DNA of 14,049 nt from JBHEKP01 sp041859375 (GCA_041859375.1 JBHEKP010000090.1:1-14049), one strand, 5' to 3'. Positions 1 to 8,436 are shown, numbered from the stretch's first letter. A program made the numbers and translations. Notes: generated from the letters alone by a model not told the origin.

Positions 1-393
1 GCGGTTCTGGAGGAGAACGCCCGCACCTACCTCATGGTGGTCACCCCCGAGCTTGAGGGGCAGCCCCGGGAGGGGGAACCCCCGGCCCCGCCTGACACGG
101 CCAATGCGGACGAGACCGTGTATGTGGCGCAGCGTGTTGAAATCAAAACCGGCCTTGAGGACAGCAACAACATCGAGGTGGTTTCGGGCATTGACGAATC
201 CGCCGACGTGGTGGTCATGGGCCAGCACACGCTGAAGCAGAACGCCCTGGTGACCATTTCCAGCGCCCGGCAGGAAATAGAGTCCCGCACGGACATTCCC
301 CTGGATTCGGCCCTTGACGCGGCGAGGAAGAAATCAGAGGAGGAGGCCGCAAAACAGCAGCGGGAGGCCGAGGCGGCCGCCGGCGCGCAATAA
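1..393 (+). CDS. RND efflux membrane fusion protein (periplasmic adaptor), C-terminal part only
   Basis: The reading frame is open from the first base and ends at TAA 391-393, so the N-terminus lies outside the window. Adaptors of the HlyD/AcrA type bridge the inner-membrane RND pump and an outer-membrane channel. About 130 residues are visible. A beta-rich segment has the adaptor C-terminal pattern (VEIKTGLED, then VVSGIDESADVVVMGQHTL), matching the membrane-proximal domain of the family. Before it, around residues 18-38, is a Pro/Glu-rich insertion. After it comes a charged, probably helical tail rich in Lys, Glu and Ala that ends in AAAGAQ. The identification rests on this weak C-terminal pattern plus the two RND permease genes that follow after 72 bp, presumably in the same operon. 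The cargo cannot be read from this fragment. Confidence 0.8.
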   Translation, partial: AVLEENARTYLMVVTPELEGQPREGEPPAPPDTANADETVYVAQRVEIKTGLEDSNNIEVVSGIDESADVVVMGQHTLKQNALVTISSARQEIESRTDIPLDSALDAARKKSEEEAAKQQREAEAAAGAQ

Positions 394-465
394 GCGCCGC
401 CGCGCAGTCGGCAGGACCACAACGCCGCCGCCCGGCGAGACGGCGCACCCAGTCGGAAGGCACGC

Positions 466-3400
466 ATGACGAACACCCCCGGCACCGAGAAACCCCACAC
501 AGAAAACGTCCGCATGGCCATCCGCCGCCCGGTCACGATGGTCATGCTCTTCCTCACCATCCTTGTGTTCGGATGGCGCTCCTACCAGCAGCTTCCCATC
601 AACCTGATGCCGAACATGTCCTACCCCACCCTCACGGTGCGCACCGAGTACGAGGGCGCGGCGCCGGAGGATGTTGAAAAACTGGTCACCCGCCCGCTTG
701 AGGAAATGCTCAGCATCGTGAGCGGCATGGTGGAAATCAGCAGCATTTCCGCCCCCGGCCTCTCCGAAATCGTCCTTGAATTTTCGTGGGACACGGACAT
801 GAACATCGCGCAGCAGGATGTGCGCGACCGGCTGGATTTGTTTGATCCGCCCAAGGAAATCACCCAAAAACCGGTGATTCTCCGCTACGACCCCACCCGC
901 GATCCGGTGATGCGCGTGGCCATCACGCCCGGCGGGGAAAAGGGCACGCCGGAGGAGGAGCTTAAAATCCTCACCGGCATCCGGGACGCTGCCGAGCGGC
1001 ACCTGAAGAGCGATCTGGAGGCGGAAACGGGCATTGCGCAGGTGGCGGTGAAGGGCGGGCAGGAGGAGGAGATCCAGGTGCTGGTGGACGCCGAGAAGAT
1101 CAAAAACCTCGGCCTCTCCCTCCAGTTTGTGGTGAACAGCCTCGCCCAGCAGAACATCAACCTCTCCGGGGGTCAGCTGCGCGAGGGCAAGACCGAGTAC
1201 CTGGTGCGCACCCTCAACGAGTTCGCCACCATCGAGGAAATCGCGGGCACCATCATCACCACGCCGAGCGGGGTGCCGCGCCGCCTTTCCGATTTGGCGG
1301 AGGTGTTTCTCGGGGCCAAGGACCGGGAAACCATCGTGCACATCAACGGCCGCGAGGCCGTCGCCATGGACGTTTTCAAGGAGGGCGACGCCAACACGGT
1401 GCGCGTCTGCAGCCGGGTGAAGGAGCTGCTCGACCTCGGCGCCACCCAGTCCGCCACGTCCAAGATGATGGCGCGCGTCGGCGCGGTGATGGAGGAGGCC
1501 CGGAAGAGGGCAAACCCCGGCGCGCCCGCCGCCCCCGTAAAGGCGAAGCGCACCCTGCTGGACCGCCTTCCCGGAAAGGTGAACCTCACCGTCATCAGCG
1601 ACCAGTCGCGGTTCATCGAGGCGTCCATCAACGAGGTGCAGAACGCCACCATCCAGGGCGGCCTGCTGGCCCTCGTCATTCTCTTTCTTTTCCTCCAGGA
1701 AATGCGTTCCACCATCATCATCGGCATCGCCATCCCGATTTCGGTGGTTGCCACCTTTGTGCCGATGTACATCCAGGGGGTCACCCTGAACATCATGTCC
1801 CTTGGCGGGCTCGCGCTGGGCGTGGGCATGCTGGTGGACAACTCCATCGTGGTGCTCGAAAGCATCTTCCGCTGCCGCGAGGAGGGGGACGAGGTGGTGG
1901 CCGCGGCGGAGCGCGGCACGCACGAGGTGGCCGCCGCCGTGGTCTCCTCCACGCTCACCACGGTGTGCGTGTTTCTGCCCATCACCTTTGTGGAGGGCGT
2001 GGCGGGGCAGCTTTTCCGGGATCTTGCCTACGCGGTGACCTTCTCCCTGCTGGCCTCGCTGCTCACGGCGCTGTACCTGGTGCCCCTCATCGCCTCCCGC
2101 AAGAAAATGTCCCTGGACGCGGACCGGCAGGTGGTGTGGACCCTGCGGGCCTACCGCGAGGGCCGGGATGACCGGCATTGGTCGCGGGTGAAAAGCGCCC
2201 TTGCGGTTCCGGTGCTGGGTGTCGTCTACATGGCGGTGGGAACGTATGACATTTTTCTGGAGTCCTTCTCCCCCGTTTCCTCGGCGTTCCGCGAGCCGCG
2301 CCTGTGGGCCAGGATTCTCCGGATAATTTTGGCGCTTCTGTTCCTTCCCCTTCTGGCGGCGCTGTTTGCCAGCCAGCTGGCCATGCGCCTGTTCTACGCG
2401 GTTTTCATCACCCTGTTTCATATCCTCTGCATCGTGCTGTTGATGGTTTTCTGGGTCGTTCGCAAGGTTCTCATGCTTGTGCTTGGCCCGTTCCTTTATG
2501 TTTTTGACAAATCGTTTAATGCCTTCCGTGAGGTTTACGGCTATATGCTTCGCCACGCGCTGCGTTTCAGCGCGGTGCTTGTGCTGCTGGTGACCCTGGC
2601 GTCGGTTCATGCGTTCTTTGTGGGCGCGCGCCTGGGCAGGGAGCTTATCCCGCCCATGAAGCAGGGCGAATTCGGGGTGCGCATGGAGGCTCGGGCGGGC
2701 ACGCGCCTGGTGGACACGGAACAGCGCGCCCGCAAGTTCGAGGAGGTCATCCGCACCCATCCCGAGGTGCAGTCCGTCACGGTGGAAATCGGCCAGGAAA
2801 AATCCAGCGGCACCTCCGAAGGCGGCGAAAACATCGCCAAGTTCACCGTGCTTTTGAGGGATCCGGAGCGGACGGCGGCCATCCAGGACGAAATCATCGA
2901 GGTGCTGCGCGGCAAGGTGCTGGCGCAGCGCGCCGACGAGGAAATCACCTTCACCCTCCCCAGCATGTTCAGTTTTAAAAGCGCCATCGAGCTGATGGTC
3001 GTGGGCGAGGACCTGAACGAGCTGCGGCGGGTTGGGGAGCGGGCCATTGACGTGATCCGCAAGGTGGACGGCGTCAAGGACGCGGAGCTCAGCGTCAAGC
3101 CCGGCTATCCGGAGCTGATCATCGAGCTGGACCGGGAGCTGCTCGCGGCGAAGGGGATTTCCCCCGGCCAGGTGGCGCAGCTCCTGCGCACCGAGGTGCA
3201 GGGCGACATCGCCACGCGCTTCAGCCGCGCGGGCGAAAAGGTGGACATCCGGGTGCGCACCAACCAGGCCCTTTTGAGCAGCGTGGACGACCTGCGGAAA
3301 CTTTCCGTGGTGGACGGGCTGGTTCCAATACCGCTGTCGGACGTGGCGAACATCCGCGTGCAGGAGGGTCCGAGCGAGGTGCGCCGGGTGGATCAGAAGC

Positions 3401-4041
3401 AGGTGGTCATCATCACCACGAACGTGGAGGACCGCGATCTGGGCGCCGTGGCCGCGGACATTGACGAGGCCGTCAAGGCGGTTGACAAGCCGGACGACTT
3501 CTTTTTCATGCAGGGCGGCCAAAACCGCGAGTTGAACACGGCATACAGCAGCCTGCGCTTCGCCCTGCTGCTGGCGGTCTTCCTTGTCTATGTGGTGATG
3601 GCCTGCCAGTTCGAGTCAATTGTGCATCCGGCCCTGGTCATGTTCAGCATCCCCCTAGCCTTCATCGGCGTGGTTTACGCGCTGGAGTACACCCACACCA
3701 GCCTGAGCATCATGGTCTTTCTGGGCGGCATCATCCTGGCGGGCATCGTGGTGAACAACGCCATCGTGCTGGTGGACTATGTGAACCAGCTCCGGGAGCG
3801 GGGCATGTCCAAGCGCGACGCGCTGGTGCACGCGGGAAAGGTGCGCATGCGCCCGATTCTCATGACGACGCTCACGACGGTGCTGGGCCTGCTGCCCATG
3901 CTCACCGCCACCGGCGAGGGCGCGGAGATGCGCCGACCGATGGCGATTACCGTCATGGCGGGGCTCTCCTCCTCCACGCTGCTGACGCTGTTCTTCATCC
4001 CCATGCTGTATGAACTGTTCGGCGGAAAAGATAAAAAATGA
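466..4041 (+). CDS. RND efflux permease 1 (AcrB/MdtB-like), with extra hydrophobic insertion
   Basis: This is a proton-driven inner-membrane pump subunit of the AcrB superfamily, 1191 residues against about 1050 for E. coli AcrB. The start is ATG with GGAAGG at 455-460. TM1 lies near residues 24-41 and leads into the usual LPINLMPNMSYPTL porter entry. TM2 begins near residue 398. TM4 contains GMLVDNSIVV with D458 and N459, where AcrB has Asp-Asp. TM10 contains GIVVNNAIVLVDY (N1097, N1098), where AcrB has its relay lysine. Both substitutions occur in other RND branches. Two stretches are longer than expected: residues 326-371 just before TM2, and about 549-685 between TM6 and TM7. The second contains at least two extra hydrophobic segments (roughly 616-640 and 643-665), while TM7 itself is near 701-720. 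The stop overlaps the next permease start. The substrate is unknown. Confidence 0.95.
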   Translation: MTNTPGTEKPHTENVRMAIRRPVTMVMLFLTILVFGWRSYQQLPINLMPNMSYPTLTVRTEYEGAAPEDVEKLVTRPLEEMLSIVSGMVEISSISAPGLSEIVLEFSWDTDMNIAQQDVRDRLDLFDPPKEITQKPVILRYDPTRDPVMRVAITPGGEKGTPEEELKILTGIRDAAERHLKSDLEAETGIAQVAVKGGQEEEIQVLVDAEKIKNLGLSLQFVVNSLAQQNINLSGGQLREGKTEYLVRTLNEFATIEEIAGTIITTPSGVPRRLSDLAEVFLGAKDRETIVHINGREAVAMDVFKEGDANTVRVCSRVKELLDLGATQSATSKMMARVGAVMEEARKRANPGAPAAPVKAKRTLLDRLPGKVNLTVISDQSRFIEASINEVQNATIQGGLLALVILFLFLQEMRSTIIIGIAIPISVVATFVPMYIQGVTLNIMSLGGLALGVGMLVDNSIVVLESIFRCREEGDEVVAAAERGTHEVAAAVVSSTLTTVCVFLPITFVEGVAGQLFRDLAYAVTFSLLASLLTALYLVPLIASRKKMSLDADRQVVWTLRAYREGRDDRHWSRVKSALAVPVLGVVYMAVGTYDIFLESFSPVSSAFREPRLWARILRIILALLFLPLLAALFASQLAMRLFYAVFITLFHILCIVLLMVFWVVRKVLMLVLGPFLYVFDKSFNAFREVYGYMLRHALRFSAVLVLLVTLASVHAFFVGARLGRELIPPMKQGEFGVRMEARAGTRLVDTEQRARKFEEVIRTHPEVQSVTVEIGQEKSSGTSEGGENIAKFTVLLRDPERTAAIQDEIIEVLRGKVLAQRADEEITFTLPSMFSFKSAIELMVVGEDLNELRRVGERAIDVIRKVDGVKDAELSVKPGYPELIIELDRELLAAKGISPGQVAQLLRTEVQGDIATRFSRAGEKVDIRVRTNQALLSSVDDLRKLSVVDGLVPIPLSDVANIRVQEGPSEVRRVDQKQVVIITTNVEDRDLGAVAADIDEAVKAVDKPDDFFFMQGGQNRELNTAYSSLRFALLLAVFLVYVVMACQFESIVHPALVMFSIPLAFIGVVYALEYTHTSLSIMVFLGGIILAGIVVNNAIVLVDYVNQLRERGMSKRDALVHAGKVRMRPILMTTLTTVLGLLPMLTATGEGAEMRRPMAITVMAGLSSSTLLTLFFIPMLYELFGGKDKK

Positions 4042-7000
4042 ACTTTTCCCTGCCAGAATTCGCCCTCAAACGGCCCGTGACGGTGGTTATGATCAGCCTG
4101 AGCTTCCTCGGGCTGGGCTTCATCGCGTGGAACCGGATGCCGCTGAATTTCCTGCCCAAGGTTGACCGTCCCTTCATCGGCGTGTTCATCGCCTATCCGG
4201 GGGCGTCCCCCGCGCAGGTGGAGCAGCAGATTGCCATCCCGGTGGAGGGCGAACTGCGCACCATTCCCGGGCTCCGGCGCATCCGCACCACCTCCACCAC
4301 CAGCGGCTGCGACGTGGGTCTCCTTTTCAACCTGGACATGGACATGACCGTCGCGACAGCCGAGGTGCGGGACCGGCTGGAACGGCTCAAGCTTGTGCTG
4401 CCCGAAGAGGCGGACAAGATGCTGATCCAGCGGTTCAGCTCGGGCTCCATCCCCGTCATGGCCTTCGGCATGTTCAAGGGGGGCGACCAGGAGCAGTTCG
4501 CCCACCTCATGCGCACCGTCGCCGAACCCCGCTTCAGCCGGCTGGAGGGCGTCGCCAAGGTGGAGATCCTCTCCCCCGTCCAGCCCAAGGAGGTGCTGAT
4601 TGAATTCTCGCAGGACACGCTGCGCGGGCTGAATTTGAACCTGGCGCAGGTAATCCAGTCGCTGCGGGAGAGCAGCATCAACCTTTCCGTGGGCAACCTG
4701 GTGGACGGGGACCGGAAGTATTACGCGCGGCTGATGGGCGAGTACCGGCGGATTGAGGACATCGCCGACATGGTGGTCACCCCCGGCGGACTCCGCCTGC
4801 GCGACGTGGCGACGGTCAACTACCGGGCCAGGGAGGAGGAGCAGTACGTTGCCCTCGACGGTGCGGGCGGCGTGGTGGTGCTCATCATCAAGGAGTCCGA
4901 GGCCAACACGGTGTCCACCTGCAAAAACGTGCATGAGGAGTTGAAAAAATTCCTGGAGGAACCCGCCTTCAAGGGCACCGAGCACCATGTCTTCTTCGAC
5001 CAGTCCGACCTGATTAACCGCGCGCTCAACAACCTGTTCGCGCAGGGATTTTACGGCGCGGTCATGGCCATCGGCGTGCTCTTTTTCTTCCTGCACAAGC
5101 TGCTGCCGACGGTTATCGTCTCTTTTTCCATACCATCGTCCCTGATGGTGGCGATTGTGTTCATGTTCTTCACGGGGATGTCCCTCAACATTGTGACCAT
5201 GGTTTCCATGATTGTGGCCGTGGGCATGCTGGTGGACAACGCCATCGTGGTCACGGAGAACATCATCCGCCACCGCCAACTGGGCATGCCAATGCGGCAG
5301 GCCGTGGTGCAGGGCGCGTCCGAGGTGGGGCTTGCGATTGTGGCCTCCACGGCGACCACGGCGGTGGTCTTTGTGCCCATGTACTTCATGGAAGTGGGGC
5401 GCATGTCCGTGTTCATGCAGCAGCTCGGCGGGCCGCTTATCGTGTCGCTCACCGGCAGTCTGGTGGTTGCGCTGACACTTATTCCGCTGGTCATGTCGCG
5501 CATGAAGGTGTCGGACAGCCACAACATGTTCCAGGCCATGGCCGACGGGTGGTTCAGCAGGGATGCCGGGGCCGGGTCGGACCCGGGGGGATCGGGGAGG
5601 CGGCGCCTCCCGATCATGCGGGGCGTGGTCGCCTTTCTGGGGGCGCTGCATCCCGTGCAGTGGATCATTTCCATGTATTCCACCTCGCTGCGCTTCGCGC
5701 TCCGGCAGCGGCTTCTGTTCCTGGTAATCCTCGGGGGGTGCCTTTGGGTCACCTACGCTTATCCCTGGCAGCATGTGGGCATGCGCGAGATGCCGAAGCT
5801 GGACACGCGCGAGGTGCGCATCGACATCGAACTCGACCAGAATTTTGACCTGGCCATGGCCCGCGGCCTTTTCACGGACCTGGAGGCGGAAATCAACAAG
5901 TACCGCGAAGACCTGGCCATCAAAAAGATACTCACCCTGCACGGCGCGACCAGCGGGTTCATCGAGGTGTACCTGTACACGGAGGACGACGGCCCCATCG
6001 GCGAGAACCCGCCCTACCGCACCGAGGAGGTGATGCAGATCCTCTCGCAGAAGATTCCCCAGCGCACCCCCGGCGCCGAGCTGACCTTCAGCATGGCCGA
6101 CGCGGGCAAGTCGGAAAGCGGCGCGGACGTGAGCCTGCTGCTGCGGGGCGACGAGGACAACGTGCTCGCCCAGTACGCGGAGCGCCTCAAGAAGGTGCTT
6201 TCGGTGCGGAAAAACTTCTCCGACGTGAACACCGACGTGGAGCGCAGCAAGCAGGAGATGCAGATCAAGATTGATCCCTCCCTCGCGCAGCAGGCCGGGG
6301 TGAGCGCCATGGCCGTGGCGCAAACCGTGGACGCCGCGCTGCGCGGCGCGCGCATGCCCTACATGAAGCAGGGCCGCCGGGAAATCCCCGTGTGGGCCCA
6401 GTTCCGCGAGGAGGACCGCAAGTCCCAGGCCAACCTCGACAACGTGATGGTGCCCGGAATCACCGGGCGGCTTGTGCCCCTGCAGGAGCTGACCAGCTAC
6501 GACAAGGCGCGCAGCGCCTCCGCCATACGGCGCGTCAACGGCAAAAACCTGGTTACCGTGACTGCGAAGACAAACACCAAAAACCTGACCGAGGTGAAGG
6601 CGGAGCTCAGGGCCGCCGTGGATTACCTGGAGCTGCCCACGGGCTATTCGGCGGATTTCGGGGACGAGTTGGAGGATCTTGAGGACAGCATCTTCAATTT
6701 CACCACCTCGCTGGCCATGGCCACCATTCTCGTCTACATCGTCATGGCGGCGCTTTTCGAGTCGCTGCTGCTGCCCATGTCCATCATGACCACCGTGCCC
6801 ATTTCCCTGGCGGGCGCGGTGTGGGCGCTCTGGTACATGGGCAACCAGTTTGACCAGATCACGCTGATCGGCTGCATCCTCATGGTCGGCGTCATCGTCA
6901 ACAACGGCATCGTCATCGTGGACTACATCAACCAGATATACCGCACGACGGGCGACCGCACCGGCGCGGTGGTGCGCGCCGGGGTGGACCGGTTCCGGCC

Positions 7001-7286
7001 GGTCATGATGACCGCCCTCACCACCATCCTCGGCCTGGTTCCCCTGGCGATGGCCAAGACGGGCGGCGCGTCCACCTTTGCGGGGCTCGGGCAGGCGCTG
7101 GTGGGCGGCCTTACCGTGGGAACCGTGCTCACCCTGTTTATCGTGCCCATCTTTTTCACGTTCTTTGACGACCTCCACATCTGGTCGCGGAATTTCTTTG
7201 GGAACCTGCTCGGGCGGAGAATCATCCCGGCGTCCGCCGCCGAGGAGCCCCCGCCCCCGGACGAGGCCGCCCCGGAACAGACTTGA
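4038..7286 (+). CDS. RND efflux permease 2 (AcrB/MdtC-like)
   Basis: This is a second, clearly different RND permease of 1082 residues, close to the usual family length. Its ATG overlaps the previous stop as ATGA, so translation is probably coupled and the two subunits made together. TM1 lies near residues 12-31 and is followed by MPLNFLPKVDRPFIGV and the porter domain. TM4 has GMLVDNAIVVTENI with D400 and N401. TM10 has GVIVNNGIVIVDYINQI (N955, N956). As in its neighbour, the AcrB relay lysine is absent. The TM6-TM7 linker (about residues 495-550) is short and Gly/Arg-rich, and its DNA is strongly palindromic at 5572-5615. The C-terminus ends in a Pro/Glu-rich cytosolic tail. By analogy with MdtB/MdtC, the two permeases may form a mixed trimer with the upstream adaptor. 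That is inference. Confidence 0.95.
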   Translation: MNFSLPEFALKRPVTVVMISLSFLGLGFIAWNRMPLNFLPKVDRPFIGVFIAYPGASPAQVEQQIAIPVEGELRTIPGLRRIRTTSTTSGCDVGLLFNLDMDMTVATAEVRDRLERLKLVLPEEADKMLIQRFSSGSIPVMAFGMFKGGDQEQFAHLMRTVAEPRFSRLEGVAKVEILSPVQPKEVLIEFSQDTLRGLNLNLAQVIQSLRESSINLSVGNLVDGDRKYYARLMGEYRRIEDIADMVVTPGGLRLRDVATVNYRAREEEQYVALDGAGGVVVLIIKESEANTVSTCKNVHEELKKFLEEPAFKGTEHHVFFDQSDLINRALNNLFAQGFYGAVMAIGVLFFFLHKLLPTVIVSFSIPSSLMVAIVFMFFTGMSLNIVTMVSMIVAVGMLVDNAIVVTENIIRHRQLGMPMRQAVVQGASEVGLAIVASTATTAVVFVPMYFMEVGRMSVFMQQLGGPLIVSLTGSLVVALTLIPLVMSRMKVSDSHNMFQAMADGWFSRDAGAGSDPGGSGRRRLPIMRGVVAFLGALHPVQWIISMYSTSLRFALRQRLLFLVILGGCLWVTYAYPWQHVGMREMPKLDTREVRIDIELDQNFDLAMARGLFTDLEAEINKYREDLAIKKILTLHGATSGFIEVYLYTEDDGPIGENPPYRTEEVMQILSQKIPQRTPGAELTFSMADAGKSESGADVSLLLRGDEDNVLAQYAERLKKVLSVRKNFSDVNTDVERSKQEMQIKIDPSLAQQAGVSAMAVAQTVDAALRGARMPYMKQGRREIPVWAQFREEDRKSQANLDNVMVPGITGRLVPLQELTSYDKARSASAIRRVNGKNLVTVTAKTNTKNLTEVKAELRAAVDYLELPTGYSADFGDELEDLEDSIFNFTTSLAMATILVYIVMAALFESLLLPMSIMTTVPISLAGAVWALWYMGNQFDQITLIGCILMVGVIVNNGIVIVDYINQIYRTTGDRTGAVVRAGVDRFRPVMMTALTTILGLVPLAMAKTGGASTFAGLGQALVGGLTVGTVLTLFIVPIFFTFFDDLHIWSRNFFGNLLGRRIIPASAAEEPPPPDEAAPEQT
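5572..5615. repeat. Two adjacent palindromes inside RND permease 2
   Basis: Two inverted repeats lie side by side within the coding region. The first has arms 5572-5577 and 5581-5586 (CCGGGT / ACCCGG) around a 3-nt loop. The second has arms 5590-5602 and 5604-5615 (GATCGGGGAGGCG / CGCCTCCCGATC): 12 pairs with one extra G in the left arm and a single central G. They encode part of a low-complexity Gly/Ser/Pro/Arg linker (about residues 512-526) between TM6 and TM7, where the protein tolerates insertions. Their origin is unknown. They could be a small dispersed palindromic element or simply GC-rich linker drift. Confidence 0.7.
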
Positions 7287-7343
7287 TCCGGACGGCGCAA
7301 CCTGATTGAATGGTTTCCCCAACAACTCGGCAACGGAGGCGGC

Positions 7344-8237
7344 ATGTCTTCTTCAGGGCATTGGATACATGATCTCGATCCGAAACTCATCCACCTGTGG
7401 GGTGATCTCGGGGTGAGTTATTATGGTCTTTCCTATGTGATGGGTTTTGTGGTCGGCGTGGCGCTGCACCGCCTGTTCCGCAAGACGGGCCGTTCCCCCC
7501 TGACGGCGGCCCAGGAGGAAATCGCCCTCTATGCCATGGTCCTCGGCGTGCTGCTCGGCGCGCGGCTGGGTTATATCATTCTCTACGCCCTCCCAGACAC
7601 CCTCCGCGATCCCCTTTTTGTGTTTCAGGTGTGGAAGGGCGGCATGTCAAGCCACGGCGGCTTTTTTGGCGTGCTCATCGCCTGCTGGTATGTGTCCCGG
7701 AAATGCGGCATCACACTGGTCCGATTTGGTGACATGATGACCCCGCTGGTGCCTGTGGGCTTTTTGCTGGGGCGCATCGCCAATTTCATCAACGGCGAGC
7801 TTTGGGGCAAGGTGTCCGACGTCTCCTGGGCGGTGATCTTTCCCCGGAGCGCGCCCGGCATGGCGCTGGACATGATTCCCCCGCGCCATCCCTCCCAGCT
7901 TTACGAGGCGGCGCTGGAGGGGCTGGTCCTGCTGCTTTACATGCAGTGGCGCTTCTGGCGCACCGGCGCCCAGAAGCACCCCGGCCGGATGAGCGGCGAA
8001 TTCCTCATCCTCTATTCCGTGTTCCGCATCGTCTGCGAGCACTTCCGTGAACCGGACGCCTCCCTTATTTTCGGCCTGAGCCGGGGTGTTTTTTACTCCT
8101 TCTTCCTCATTCTCGGCGGGCTATACCTGATTTGGCGCTCCCATCGTATTCCGGAAATCACCCTGGCTCCGGCCCCGGTCCAGGCTGCGGCGGCGTCCGG
8201 CGGCGGCAGAAAAGAAAAAAAGGGGGGCGGAAAATAG
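7344..8237 (+). CDS. lgt: Prolipoprotein diacylglyceryl transferase Lgt
   Basis: Lgt is an inner-membrane enzyme that transfers the diacylglyceryl group of phosphatidylglycerol to the lipobox cysteine of prolipoproteins, the first step of lipoprotein maturation. The protein has 297 residues, the usual size. Conserved family residues line up one position above E. coli numbering: H104 in SSHGG, then R144 and N147 in the signature GRIANFINGELWG. R228 and E232 in FRIVCEHFREPD correspond to E. coli R239 and E243. Several hydrophobic helices span the chain. The ATG has GGAGG at 7335-7339, only 4 nt away. The C-terminus is an Ala/Gly/Lys tail encoded by seven As followed by six Gs. It follows the RND operon after 57 bp with no terminator visible between them, so read-through is possible. 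Confidence 0.97.
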   Translation: MSSSGHWIHDLDPKLIHLWGDLGVSYYGLSYVMGFVVGVALHRLFRKTGRSPLTAAQEEIALYAMVLGVLLGARLGYIILYALPDTLRDPLFVFQVWKGGMSSHGGFFGVLIACWYVSRKCGITLVRFGDMMTPLVPVGFLLGRIANFINGELWGKVSDVSWAVIFPRSAPGMALDMIPPRHPSQLYEAALEGLVLLLYMQWRFWRTGAQKHPGRMSGEFLILYSVFRIVCEHFREPDASLIFGLSRGVFYSFFLILGGLYLIWRSHRIPEITLAPAPVQAAAASGGGRKEKKGGGK

Positions 8238-8289
8238 CCCGGCAACCCCTTGCGGCGGCTGTGTTTGGCCTTTTGCCGGCCTTTCCAAG

Positions 8290-8319
8290 TTGTCATTATG
8301 CATGTGTTTGTGCTAATCT
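8290..8319 (+). promoter_or_regulatory. Candidate promoter for tpiA-secG
   Basis: In the less GC-rich gap after lgt there is TTGTCA (8290-8295), an 18-nt spacer and TAATCT (8314-8319). The latter is preceded by TG plus one base, as in an extended -10 element. The match to the sigma-70 consensus is moderate. A second extended -10-like sequence, TGTTAGGAT, lies at 8358-8366, so the true start site could be nearer the gene. Promoter rules for this lineage are unknown. Confidence 0.25.
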
Positions 8320-8332
8320 TTCGCCTTGTGTG

Positions 8333-8356
8333 CGCCCGTTTATCCAACAACGGGCG
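8333..8356. repeat. Inverted repeat in the lgt-tpiA gap
   Basis: A perfect 8-bp inverted repeat, CGCCCGTT (8333-8340) and AACGGGCG (8349-8356), surrounds an 8-nt loop. It is not followed by a clean T-run, so it is a poor intrinsic terminator. It could be an RNA hairpin or a protein binding site upstream of tpiA. Confidence 0.5.
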
Positions 8357-8367
8357 GTGTTAGGATG

Positions 8368-8395
8368 TTTTCCCCGCACAAAATGTGCGGGAAAA
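8368..8395. repeat. Long inverted repeat in the tpiA leader
   Basis: CCCGCACA (8373-8380) and TGTGCGGG (8384-8391) form a perfect 8-bp stem with an AAA loop. TTTT (8368-8371) and AAAA (8392-8395) extend it by four pairs past one bulged C at 8372. The bases after the right arm are A-rich rather than T-rich, which argues against a terminator on the + strand. An operator or a structured 5' leader about 60 nt ahead of tpiA fits better. Confidence 0.6.
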
Positions 8396-8436
8396 TTATG
8401 TTGTATGGTTTGAGAACGCGGTTGTAACCCCGCATG

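Noticed and set aside
405..460. Imperfect 11-bp direct repeat (CAGTCGGCAGG at 405-415, CAGTCGGAAGG at 450-460) between the adaptor and permease 1
   Set aside because: It is only two copies, 45 bp apart, in a short GC-rich gap. It is compatible with chance, and the second copy simply contains the ribosome binding site.
334..3522. 1062-codon open frame on the minus strand opposite RND permease 1
   Set aside because: It is a shadow of GC-biased third positions in the real gene. Its translation is a low-complexity His/Gly/Ala/Asp-rich chain with no family motif, whereas the plus strand encodes an unmistakable RND pump.
3777..7325. 1182-codon open frame on the minus strand opposite RND permease 2
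   Set aside because: It is the same codon-bias shadow, His/Gly/Arg-rich with no recognisable domain, and it crosses the junction of two real genes.
8239..8279. CCGGCAA / TTGCCGG inverted pair just after lgt as a terminator
   Set aside because: The stem is only 7 bp with a 27-nt loop and no T-run follows, so it does not qualify as an intrinsic terminator.
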